The notes beneath the pieces are model-generated. The model saw only the letters and a program-made list of their open reading frames with translations. It searched no databases and had not been told where the DNA came from. Shown here piece after piece: positions 9,011 through 16,619 of a stretch of DNA of 64,000 nt (position 1 is the stretch's first letter; every line of letters starts with the position of its first letter). The position numbers and the translations under genes are program-made. Origin of the DNA: Streptomyces thermodiastaticus (GTDB lineage Bacteria > Actinomycetota > Actinomycetes > Streptomycetales > Streptomycetaceae); NCBI RefSeq assembly GCF_014656135.1, contig NZ_BNBV01000014.1, forward strand, positions 79,607 through 143,606, read 5' to 3'.

Positions 9011-9385
9011 CTGCCTCACCTTCTCTGCGAGCCGGGCAACGTTCTCCACGGCCGTTCTGTTCCCGGGCCGACGACCGGTACTCCCGGCGGCGGCCCGCAC
9101 ACCGGCCGGAACCGGTCACGCTCTTCCGGCCCGGCAGGCCGTGGTCCTCCTCGCCCGGCCGCCGGGTCAGGCCCGCCGTCACCAAGGACCGGACCGGCTC
9201 GCCGGGTCTCGGGGCCCATGGCGTCGAGGTGATCTGCGGCTTCGGCCCGAGGTGAGGACCCGGCCCGCGGGTGAGCCGGCGCCGTCGCCGCCGCGTCCCT
9301 CGGGTGCGCCGAGGGACGCCGTCGCCTACCGTGGCCGGCAGCACCGCCGTCCCCGTACGTCTTTTCTTGTGTCGAGGAGGCCACC
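9011..9385. other. Divergent spacer between msrA and the NTF2-like gene
   Basis: These 375 bp hold no supported gene. The open frames that cross the spacer are GC-rich shadows with arginine/proline-rich products. A GAGGAGG ribosome binding site for the rightward gene lies at its right edge. TACCGT near 9327 could be a -10, but I cannot pair it with a -35. Confidence 0.5.
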
Positions 9386-9844
9386 GTGACCGACCGGCCG
9401 CCCCTGCCCCCGTTCACCCGTGCCACCGCCGCGCAGAAGGTCCAGGCCGCCGAGGACGCCTGGAACACGCGGGATCCCGAGAAGGTCGCGCTCGCGTACT
9501 CGGAGGACTCCGTCTGGCGCAACCGTGATCTCTTCCTCACCGGCCGCGCCGAGATCGTCGCCTTCCTGACCGACAAGTGGCGGCGCGAGCTGGACTACGC
9601 GCTGCGCAAGGAGCTGTGGGCCTTCGACGACAACCGCATCGCGGTGCGGTTCCAGTACGAGTGGCACGACACGCACGGGCAGTGGTGGCGGTCGTACGGC
9701 AACGAACTGTGGGAGTTCGACCGCCACGGCCTGATGACGCGGCGCGAGGCGAGCATCAACGACGTGCCCATCGCCGAGCACGAGCGCCGCATCCACGGCC
9801 CGCGCCCCGACAGCGAACGGGGCCGTCCCCTCCCGCTGCGCTGA
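9386..9844 (+). CDS. NTF2-like / SnoaL-fold protein (DUF1348 family)
   Basis: The 152-residue protein starts at GTG 9386 behind GAGGAGG. The sequence [27 protein letters not shown] near the N-terminus is the typical NTF2-like helix-turn-strand, and the aspartate and tryptophan pattern [19 protein letters not shown] (about 92-110) matches the DUF1348 group. These are small cytoplasmic cone-shaped proteins that bind hydrophobic ligands; the reaction, if any, is unknown. It is convergent with the small amyloid-motif gene, with a strong hairpin between. Confidence 0.85.
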   Translation: MTDRPPLPPFTRATAAQKVQAAEDAWNTRDPEKVALAYSEDSVWRNRDLFLTGRAEIVAFLTDKWRRELDYALRKELWAFDDNRIAVRFQYEWHDTHGQWWRSYGNELWEFDRHGLMTRREASINDVPIAEHERRIHGPRPDSERGRPLPLR

Positions 9845-9877
9845 GGGACGGCGGCTGCCGCGGGCCCGCCCGGGCAG

Positions 9878-9904
9878 GGAGCACGGTGCGAGACGCCGTG
9901 CTCC
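9878..9904. terminator. Bidirectional terminator hairpin
   Basis: GGAGCACGG (9878-9886) pairs perfectly with CCGTGCTCC (9896-9904) around a 9-nt loop, between two convergent genes. It probably serves both. Confidence 0.7.
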
Positions 9905-9927
9905 ACCGGGCGCGGCGCTGCCGCGTC

Positions 9928-10332
9928 TCAGCCGCCGAAGCTGATGGAGCCGTGGATGTCCCGCGCCTGGACGACGTTCGTCTGGGTGCCGCCGGAGACG
10001 GTGTTGTGCACGTCGCCCCGGCCGGCCGTCTCCTCGCGGGCGGCTTCCGCCCGCCGGCGCCACTGCTGGAGGGCCTCGGCGAACGCCGGGTCCTGCCGGG
10101 CGCGCCGGGCCAGCACCTCGGCCAGCTCACGGGCCCGCCGCGCGTCGTCGCTCACCTCGTCCAGGGCCCGCCACCGGTCCTCACCCTCGGACGTGAGGTC
10201 CTCGCCGTTTGCACCGGCGGACCGGGAACGGCGGCGCACCAGGTCCCGCAGGGACGTCCACAGCTGCTGGCCCGCGGCGCTCGCGGCACCGCCGGCCAGC
10301 GTCATGAGCAGTTCGGGTGCGATCGGGTCCAC
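9928..10332 (-). CDS. Small protein with a C-terminal amyloid-like (RHIM/BASS-type) signalling motif
   Basis: The 134-residue protein starts at GTG 10332 (MDPIAPELL; GTG 10338 is an alternative) behind GGGGGTG. The N-terminus has a short hydrophobic helix (LMTLAGGAASAAGQQLW), followed by a basic patch and a charged helical middle. It ends in Gly-Asp, then NTVSGGTQTNVVQARDIHG and SISFGG. That C-terminal block resembles the short Asn/Gly/Val-Gln motifs that nucleate amyloid signalling in actinobacterial NLR-type systems. The same pattern opens the NACHT protein at 20721-23426. I infer that this small protein is an effector or adaptor recruited by the NACHT protein. The N-terminal helix could be a membrane-active (Bell-like) segment, but this is not proven. 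It is divergent from the grpE-like operon by about 85 bp. Confidence 0.7.
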   Translation of the reverse strand: MDPIAPELLMTLAGGAASAAGQQLWTSLRDLVRRRSRSAGANGEDLTSEGEDRWRALDEVSDDARRARELAEVLARRARQDPAFAEALQQWRRRAEAAREETAGRGDVHNTVSGGTQTNVVQARDIHGSISFGG

Positions 10333-10383
10333 GGCCACCCCCGTGTGTCGGCGCATGCGTCGGAACCCGAGAGTAACGCTTCG

Positions 10384-10413
10384 CTGACGCGGAGCACCCG
10401 ACTGGGCTAGTGT
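10384..10413 (+). promoter_or_regulatory. Leaderless promoter of the grpE-like/dnaK-like/GTPase operon
   Basis: CTGACG (10384-10389) and TAGTGT (10408-10413) are 18 bp apart and match the HrdB -35 and -10 consensus well. The GTG at 10421 follows the -10 by seven bases and no ribosome binding site is visible, so transcription probably starts at the start codon. This decides the start of the first gene. Confidence 0.6.
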
Positions 10414-10420
10414 GATCCGC

Positions 10421-10915
10421 GTGACGGATCGTGCCGAAGCCTGCGCGCTGGCGAACGAGTTCACGGCGGCCCTCGCCCGCCAGCAGGAGCTCGCCCTGCG
10501 CCGCGAGGAGATCGTCACCCGCCTGCACGACGAGGTCGAGCGGTTGCGGCGGGGCGAGACACAGACGGCGCTGGACCTCGTGCGCCACTCGCTGATCCGG
10601 CTGCACGACCAGATCCTGCGTCAGGCCGAGCAGGTGTCAGGACCGCTGGAGGCCGAGCACGTACGGGAGTTGCTGACCGCGCTGGCCGACGAGGCCGCGG
10701 ACGCGGTGGCCAGGACGGGCGTGGACCGGGACGTGCCGGAGCCGGGCGAGGCGTTCGACCGGGGGCGGCACCGTCCGGTCGGCCGGGTCCGCGCCGCGAC
10801 GCCCGAGGAGGATCTGACGGTGGCCCAGGTGGTGGCGGCCGGGTTCGTGCAGGGAGACCGGGTGGTGCGCAAGGCCGAGGTGGTGGTCGCCCGGTGGGAC
10901 GCAGAGGCGGGCTGA
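10421..10915 (+). CDS. GrpE-like nucleotide exchange factor, first gene of the DnaK-GTPase cassette
   Basis: The 164-residue product has a long charged N-terminal helix (LARQQELALRREEIVTRLHDEVERLRRG) followed by a helical bundle. It ends with a short beta domain reading TVAQVVAAGFVQGDRVVRKAEVVVARW, which matches the GrpE C-terminal V-x-x-GY-x-x-x-x-x-VLRPA-x-V signature. It is shorter and more diverged than housekeeping GrpE (compare 62937-63524). It probably acts only on the DnaK-like protein encoded 65 bp downstream. GTG 10412 is an alternative start, but the promoter spacing favours 10421. Confidence 0.75.
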   Translation: MTDRAEACALANEFTAALARQQELALRREEIVTRLHDEVERLRRGETQTALDLVRHSLIRLHDQILRQAEQVSGPLEAEHVRELLTALADEAADAVARTGVDRDVPEPGEAFDRGRHRPVGRVRAATPEEDLTVAQVVAAGFVQGDRVVRKAEVVVARWDAEAG

Positions 10916-10980
10916 GGCCTCGGCGCGCGCCCGCGGATGGTGCGGGGCGAGCGGACGACGACGGACGGGGGTGAGGCCGC

Positions 10981-12552
10981 ATGGCCGTGTACGGAATCGA
11001 TCTCGGGACCACCTACTCGTGCATCGCACGGCTCGACGAGGTCGGCCGGCCGACGGTGCTGCGCAATCTCGAAGGGGAGGACACCACGCCGTCGGTCGTC
11101 TACTTCGAGAGCGCCGACAGCGTCGTCGTCGGGCAGAGCGCCAAGGACGCCACCGTCCTCGATCCCGGCCACGTGGTGCAGCTGATCAAGCGGGACATGG
11201 GCGAGTCGGTTCCGCGCGAGTTCCACGGGCGCAGCTACACCCCGGAGGAGATCTCCGCCCGGATCCTGCGCAAGCTGGCCGACGACGCGCAGATCACCGG
11301 CGGCGAGCCGGTGCGGGACGTGGTGATCACGGTGCCCGCGTACTTCGGGCTGGCCGAACGCGACGCCACCAAGAAGGCCGGAGAGATCGCCGGGCTGCGC
11401 GTGCTGGACGTGGTGGCCGAGCCCATCGCGGCGGCGCTGGACTACGGGGCCCTGGACGGCGACGAGGACCGGCCCGACCGGGCGCTGCTCGTCTACGACC
11501 TGGGCGGCGGCACCTTCGACACCACCGTGCTGACCCTGCGCGGGCGCGACCTGAGCGTGCTGTGCACCGACGGTGCCAAGGAGCTGGGCGGCAGCGACAT
11601 CGACGACCGGGTGGTGCTGCATCTGGTGGAGCGGTTCCGGCAGCGCTTCCCCGACGCCGGTGACCCGCTGTCCGACCCGCAGTCGGAGACCCAGCTGCGC
11701 AAGGACGCCGAGGAGGCGAAGAAGGCGCTGTCCTTCCGGGAGCGCTACATGGTGCGGGTCATGCACCATGGCCTGGTGGAGCCGGTGGAGCTGACCCGCT
11801 CGCTGCTGCAGGACCTCTCCCGCGATCTGCTCGACCGCACCCTGGACATCACCCGCCGCACCCTCGACCTCGCGGCGGAACGCGGCGTGACCCGTTTCGA
11901 CGACGTGCTGCTGGTGGGCGGCGCGACCAAGATGCCGGCCGTCGCCGAGGCCCTGCGCAGCGAGTTCGGGTTCGCCCCGCGGCTGCACAACCCGGACCTG
12001 GCGGTGGCCCGCGGTGCCGCTCTGTACGCCCGGGACCGGGCCGCCCGGCTCGTCGCCGACGGCGAACTGCCCGCCGACCAGGTCCCGGAGCTGCCCGACG
12101 GCCTGACCCACCGGCCCTATGAGATCACCACGGTCGCCTCCCGCGGCTACGGCATCAAGGTCACCGACCCGGACACCGAGCGGCAGTACGTCACCCACCT
12201 CGTGCACGCCAACGACGTCCTGCCCGCCTCCGTGACCGACGACCTCTACACGCTGCGCGCCGGGCAGCGGCGCGTGCTGATCGAGGTGATGGAGCAGGCG
12301 GGCGCGGTGGAGTCGGAGGAGGTGGAGCACAACACGGTCGTGGCCCACGGCACGCTGCGGATCCCGCCGGACAAGCCGGCCCGCTGGCCGTTCCAGTGCG
12401 TGTTCACCCTCGACACCTCCGGGCTGCTCACCGTCGTGGCCACCGAACGGGAGACCGGCGAGCAGATCGAGATCTCGGTGCAGATCGGCGGTCTCACCCA
12501 GGAGGCGGTCGACGAGGCACGGGTCGCCATGAAGCGCCAGCGCATCACCTGA
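10981..12552 (+). CDS. DnaK/Hsp70-like ATPase lacking the C-terminal lid
   Basis: The 523-residue protein has a full Hsp70 nucleotide-binding domain: phosphate-1 VYGIDLGTTYSCIA at residues 3-16, connect-1 VVAEPIAAALDYG, phosphate-2 VYDLGGGTFDTTVL (about 172-185), and the adenosine motif VLLVGGATKMPAVAEAL (about 310-326). After the linker, only a beta-sandwich substrate domain remains (about 380-515). It ends at the start of what is normally the alpha-helical lid (VDEARVAMKRQRIT), about 100 residues short of standard DnaK. No J-domain protein is adjacent. Its context with a GrpE-like protein, Fn3 protein, GTPase and GAP1 protein suggests a specialised chaperone switch rather than general folding. 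Confidence 0.88.
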   Translation: MAVYGIDLGTTYSCIARLDEVGRPTVLRNLEGEDTTPSVVYFESADSVVVGQSAKDATVLDPGHVVQLIKRDMGESVPREFHGRSYTPEEISARILRKLADDAQITGGEPVRDVVITVPAYFGLAERDATKKAGEIAGLRVLDVVAEPIAAALDYGALDGDEDRPDRALLVYDLGGGTFDTTVLTLRGRDLSVLCTDGAKELGGSDIDDRVVLHLVERFRQRFPDAGDPLSDPQSETQLRKDAEEAKKALSFRERYMVRVMHHGLVEPVELTRSLLQDLSRDLLDRTLDITRRTLDLAAERGVTRFDDVLLVGGATKMPAVAEALRSEFGFAPRLHNPDLAVARGAALYARDRAARLVADGELPADQVPELPDGLTHRPYEITTVASRGYGIKVTDPDTERQYVTHLVHANDVLPASVTDDLYTLRAGQRRVLIEVMEQAGAVESEEVEHNTVVAHGTLRIPPDKPARWPFQCVFTLDTSGLLTVVATERETGEQIEISVQIGGLTQEAVDEARVAMKRQRIT

Positions 12553-12616
12553 CCGGGGCACCGGCGGGCACGGGGACACGGGCGGCAGACGGACGGGGAA
12601 CGGGGGTGAGCGGGCA

Positions 12617-15289
12617 GTGGCGTTCGACGAGATGCGCTACCGGCGCGAGGTGCTCGACGCCGGGCTGCCCGTGCCGGAGGACCTCCGCATCCGCTACCAG
12701 CTGCCGCCGGGCCTGGACCCGGACGGGGTTGCTGCCGTCGTGGCGGCGGTGCGCGCCTGCTGGCGCCGCCACCGCACCCGGCTGAAGTACCGCCCGGTCA
12801 TCGAGGAACTGGAGGCCGGATACCTGCTGCACGCCCCGCTGCTCAGGGCCGCCGCTCTCGGCGACACCGCACCGCTGCGGGAGGCCCTCGGCACCCAGGA
12901 GCAGCGCTTTCGCGCGGAGCGTGAACGGCTGCGCAGCGCGCTGCTGGAGGCGGCGGGCGGGCTCGGTGTGCTCGCCGAGACCACCGCCCGGGATCTGGCC
13001 GCCGCCCACGGGGTCGCCCCGGCTCTGGTGCAGCAGATGCTGCCGGACCTCGGGCTGCGCGTCGCCGACCCCGACCGGCTGCCCCGCACCCCGCCGCATC
13101 CCGCCTACGGCCGCTGCGCCGGCCATCTTCAGGTGCTGCGGCTGCGCCACCTCGCCGACTTCCTCGCCACCGGCACGCCCGGCGGCCGTGCCGAAGGGCC
13201 GGTCCGGGTCTTCGGCGGCCCCGGCGGCGGGCCCGCTGCCCCGGCGGACGAGGCCGGCGTCCAGGCGGCCGCCCGCCGCTGGGCCCGGCTTCCGCACGGT
13301 GCCGCGCACACCGCCGCGCAGGCCGTGGTCGCCGCCGTCCGTGTCGTCCTGGCCGAGCGGGGCGAGGCGGGGCTCGCCCAGGCGCTGCTGTACGACCTGG
13401 CCGAGCCGCTGCGGCGCCGCCGCGCCGCCCGCGCCACGCCCGCCACGCTGCTCGACCACGCGGTGCGGGACCTGTCGGTGGCCGAGGAGGACGCCCGGCG
13501 GCTGGTGTTCGCGGTGCTGCACGAGACGGACGAGGACCCGGCGGTGCGGCGGCTGCGGCAGCTGGCCGCGGACGGCCGGCTGGCGGAGGCGGCGGCCGTC
13601 GCGGACCGGGTGCCCGAGGACGTGCTGCCCGAGGAGGCACGCGAGCTGGCTGGTCATGTCCGCGCCCGGCTGGCCGAGGCCCGTGCCCTGGTGGAGCAGG
13701 CCCGCCGGCTGCCGGCGCCGGAGTCCGACCGGGCGTGGGAGCTGCTGGAGCGGGCCGAGGAGACGGTCCGCGACCTGCCGGAGGCGGACGCGGTGCGCCG
13801 CGCCCTGCCCGTGCCGCCCGCCACCGGCGTCACCGCCGATGCGGACGGCACCGGCATCACCGTCCGCTGGCAGCCCTCGCCGGCCGCCACGGGCAGCCCC
13901 GGACACACCGTGCTGCGCACCGAGGGCCGTCCGCCGCGCGACGCCGACGACGACACCGCGACCCGTATCGCGCCGCCGACGCCGCACGCCACCTCGTGCA
14001 CGGACCCGGCGCCGCCACCGTGCGTCCCGCTGTACTACGCCGTCGTGGTCCGCCGGACCGCGGAACCCGGCAGCCCGCCCTCCCCGCCGGCGGTGTGCGG
14101 ACCCGTCGTGCACCTGCCGGAGGTGTCCGCGGTGCGCGTGGCCGCCGGGGACGGCGAGGTCCGGGCCACCTGGACCTGTCCCGCGCCGGCCCGCTCGGTG
14201 GAGGTCCACCGGGTGGCGTCCGACGGCACCGAGACCCCGGTCCCGGCCCGCCGCGACGGGTTCACCGACCGCGGGCTCGCCAACGGCACGGCGTACCGGT
14301 ACCGCATCCGTGCCGTGTACGACGCCGTGGCCGGTACCGGCGGCGACGGGCCGGTGCGCACCGCGGGCGTGTGGCACACCGCCACGCCGCTGACCGCGCC
14401 GGAACCCGTGGCGCGGCTGGAGCTCGAACCGGTGCCCGGGGCGCCGGGCACCCTGCTCGCCCGCTGTCCCGAGCCGGCCTCCGGGGTGGTGCGGCTGTAC
14501 GGCTTTGCCGGCCCGCCTCCGTGGCCCGCCGGCACCCGGATGCGCGTCGCCGAGCTGCCCGCGCGTCCGCTGCCGGCCCGCCGGGAACCCGACGGCCTGC
14601 GGGTGGGTCCGCTGTCCGGGCCCACGGTGGTGGTCGCCGTCACACAGGCCGGGGAGCGCTGCGTGGTCGGCGCGCACGCGCTCGCCTGTCCGCACGTTCT
14701 GGGGCCGCTGGTGCTCTCCCGGCACGGCGGGCGCGGCGCGACCGCCGTGTTCGACTGGCCGGCGGGTGCCGGGGACGAGGCCGAGGTGGTCTGGCGTGTT
14801 CCCGGCACCGGCGGCACCGGGCGCCGCCTGATCACCCGGGCGGGCTACCGCGCCGAGGGAGGTGTGCGGCTGCCGGTGCCGGGCGGCGCCGCGGTCGAGG
14901 CGGAGGTGCGGCCGGTGGTGACGGTGGGCGGGCTGCGCGCCCACGGTCCGGTGACGCGTGCCGCGCTGCCCGCCCGTGCCGAGGCCGGCTACCGGATCGT
15001 CCGGGGCGGGCTGCCCGGCCGGCGCACGGTCACCGCCGTGTTCACCGCGCCCGCCGCCACGCACGTCCGGCGCCTGCTGCTGGTGCGCTCGCACGGGCCG
15101 GTGTGGCCGCTGGAGCCGGGCGACGGGGAGATCCTCGCGCAGGCCGCCGACGTCACCCTCGGGCCCGGCGACGACGTGCGGCTGTCCGTACGGCTGCGGC
15201 GCGGACCGGGCCGGTGGCTGCGGTGTTTCGCCGAGGGCGACGGCCTGGTGCTGCACGACCCGCCGCACTCCACGCTCCTGACCCGCTGA
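12617..15289 (+). CDS. Helical plus fibronectin-III-like multidomain protein of the DnaK-GTPase cassette
   Basis: The 890-residue protein begins at GTG 12617. The first 390 residues are alpha-helical, Ala/Arg/Leu-rich, with patterns such as RAEREALRS-type heptads and TPR-like helices (LAEAAAVADRVPEDVLPEEARELAGHVRARL). From about 395 onward come several Fn3-like beta modules, recognisable by TGVTADADGTGITVRWQPSP, then LYYAVVVRR, and by VRATWTCPAPARSVEVHR, then DRGLANGTAYRYRIRAVYDA. More beta-rich modules follow to the end. There is no signal peptide or TM segment, so it is probably cytoplasmic. Fn3-type partner proteins beside DnaK-like genes occur in predicted NTP-dependent conflict systems. 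A scaffold or ligand-recognition role is inference. Confidence 0.7.
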   Translation: MAFDEMRYRREVLDAGLPVPEDLRIRYQLPPGLDPDGVAAVVAAVRACWRRHRTRLKYRPVIEELEAGYLLHAPLLRAAALGDTAPLREALGTQEQRFRAERERLRSALLEAAGGLGVLAETTARDLAAAHGVAPALVQQMLPDLGLRVADPDRLPRTPPHPAYGRCAGHLQVLRLRHLADFLATGTPGGRAEGPVRVFGGPGGGPAAPADEAGVQAAARRWARLPHGAAHTAAQAVVAAVRVVLAERGEAGLAQALLYDLAEPLRRRRAARATPATLLDHAVRDLSVAEEDARRLVFAVLHETDEDPAVRRLRQLAADGRLAEAAAVADRVPEDVLPEEARELAGHVRARLAEARALVEQARRLPAPESDRAWELLERAEETVRDLPEADAVRRALPVPPATGVTADADGTGITVRWQPSPAATGSPGHTVLRTEGRPPRDADDDTATRIAPPTPHATSCTDPAPPPCVPLYYAVVVRRTAEPGSPPSPPAVCGPVVHLPEVSAVRVAAGDGEVRATWTCPAPARSVEVHRVASDGTETPVPARRDGFTDRGLANGTAYRYRIRAVYDAVAGTGGDGPVRTAGVWHTATPLTAPEPVARLELEPVPGAPGTLLARCPEPASGVVRLYGFAGPPPWPAGTRMRVAELPARPLPARREPDGLRVGPLSGPTVVVAVTQAGERCVVGAHALACPHVLGPLVLSRHGGRGATAVFDWPAGAGDEAEVVWRVPGTGGTGRRLITRAGYRAEGGVRLPVPGGAAVEAEVRPVVTVGGLRAHGPVTRAALPARAEAGYRIVRGGLPGRRTVTAVFTAPAATHVRRLLLVRSHGPVWPLEPGDGEILAQAADVTLGPGDDVRLSVRLRRGPGRWLRCFAEGDGLVLHDPPHSTLLTR

Positions 15290-15352
15290 ACGCCGGCGGG
15301 TTCCCCGGAGCAGCACACCGACGCACGACGACAGGGAAGGGAGGGCGATGCG

Positions 15353-16447
15353 GTGAGACAGCCCGGGCGGCGCACCTGGGTGTGCCCGCACTGTTTCCGG
15401 CGCATCGGCCGTGGCCGGCTCGCCTACCTGTGCCCGACCCCGGGCTGCGACGGCCGCGGCCTGTCCCGGGCCGACCCGCTCGCCGGCACCGCGGTGTGCG
15501 CGAGCTGCGGCCGCGCCACCACCCGTGTGTGCTGCACCGTGTGCGGCGACCGCCTGCCCGAGGGGTATCTGCGCACCCCGGGCCGGTTCGTCGCGCTGGC
15601 CGGGCCGGTCGGTTCCGGCAAGAGCACCTACATCGGGGTCCTGGTGCACGAGTTGCTGCACGGGCTGGGCGCCGAGCTGGGCGCCGCCCTGGTGCCCTGC
15701 GACGACGACACCATGGCCGACTACCACGAACGCTACGAGCGGCATCTGTACGGCGCGCGGCGCACCGTGCCCAAGACCGCCGAGCACGACGGCGGGCGGC
15801 CCCTGGTCCACCGGCTGTCCCGCACCCGGCGCGGCCGCTTCGGGCGGCGCCGCGACGAGGTGCTGACGCTGGTGTTCCTCGACACCGCGGGCGAGCACTT
15901 CGCCTCCCAGGAGCGGCTGGAGACCGAGCTGCGCTATCTCGCCGCCGCCGACGCGGTGATCGTCCTGGTGGATCCGCTGGACCTGCCGGGTGCCCCGGTG
16001 CACGGCCCGGGCGGCGCCCCCGGCCGCTCCGGCGAGGTGCTGGTCCGTGTCCTGAACCATCTGCGCAGCGTCCACGGTGTCGGCGGCTCGGACCGGCTGC
16101 GTCTGCCGGTCGCGGTCGCGGTGACCAAGGCCGATCTGCTGTGGCCGCACCTGCCGGACAACTCGGCGCTGCACCGCACCCGCCGGCCCGGCCCGGTGTT
16201 CGACGCGGAGGACCGTCTCGCGGTCCACACCGAGCTGCGGGCGCTGCTGCGGCGCTGGCAGGAGGACCAGCTCGGCCTGCGGCTGGAGCAGCTGTGCGCC
16301 GATCACCAGTTGTTCGCGCTGTCCACGCTCGGCACCCCGCCGCAGGCCGGCGGTGCCCTCGGACACGGCGGACTGGTGCGGCCGCACCGCGTGGAGGACC
16401 CGCTGCTGTGGCTGCTGCACCGGTTCGGGGCGCTGGACCGGGGGTGA
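15353..16447 (+). CDS. Zinc-ribbon TRAFAC-like GTPase
   Basis: The 364-residue protein starts at GTG 15353 behind GGGAAGGGAGGG. Its N-terminus has paired cysteine clusters (Cys 11, 14, 27, 32, then 49, 52, 61, 64), a double zinc ribbon. A P-loop GTPase follows with G1 GPVGSGKST (84-92), G3 DTAG (177-180) and G4 TKAD (258-261). The G3 sequence LVFLDTAGEHF and the TKAD specificity motif point to GTP rather than ATP. It lies between the Fn3 protein and a GAP1-like protein, the usual partner of such GTPases. A membrane GTPase-like protein encoded 2 kb downstream lacks the P-loop, suggesting a two-GTPase complex. Confidence 0.85.
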   Translation: MRQPGRRTWVCPHCFRRIGRGRLAYLCPTPGCDGRGLSRADPLAGTAVCASCGRATTRVCCTVCGDRLPEGYLRTPGRFVALAGPVGSGKSTYIGVLVHELLHGLGAELGAALVPCDDDTMADYHERYERHLYGARRTVPKTAEHDGGRPLVHRLSRTRRGRFGRRRDEVLTLVFLDTAGEHFASQERLETELRYLAAADAVIVLVDPLDLPGAPVHGPGGAPGRSGEVLVRVLNHLRSVHGVGGSDRLRLPVAVAVTKADLLWPHLPDNSALHRTRRPGPVFDAEDRLAVHTELRALLRRWQEDQLGLRLEQLCADHQLFALSTLGTPPQAGGALGHGGLVRPHRVEDPLLWLLHRFGALDRG

Positions 16448-16527
16448 GGCCGCCCGGGCACACCCCACGGTCCGCTGCCGCGGCGACCGGCGCCGAACTC
16501 CCCTTCCGCGGGCGGCACCGGAGCCGG

Positions 16528-16605
16528 ACGGCCCTGCCCACGGCTCAGAGGAGAGCTCAGAGGAGAACGGCCCTGCCCACGGCTCAGAGGAGAGCTCAGA
16601 GGAGA
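16528..16605 (+). repeat. Perfect 39-bp tandem duplication in the leader of the GAP1-like gene
   Basis: Two exact 39-bp units (16528-16566 and 16567-16605) lie just before the GAP1-like start. Each contains the 12-mer GCTCAGAGGAGA twice in tandem, so this purine-rich word occurs four times. AGAGGAG resembles a ribosome binding site, and the functional one is AGAAAGGA at about 16602-16609. The unit length is a multiple of three, so the frame that continues into the gene stays open and would encode a repeated Ser/Glu-rich peptide. Confidence 0.95.
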
Positions 16606-16619
16606 AAGGACGCAGCGGT

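Noticed and set aside
8373..9344. N-terminal extension of the binding-protein-like membrane protein through the msrA region
   Set aside because: The frame is open, but it overlaps msrA on the same strand and has no protein-like composition. ATG 8372 has a good ribosome binding site.
12545..16468. A 1300-codon antisense reading frame opposite the Fn3 and GTPase genes
   Set aside because: Such frames are expected in high-GC DNA opposite real genes. Its product is Gly/Gln/Arg/Ala-rich with no motif, while the sense genes have clear domains.
16528..16605. The 39-bp tandem units as a CRISPR array
   Set aside because: Only two directly adjoining units, no spacers and no cas genes.
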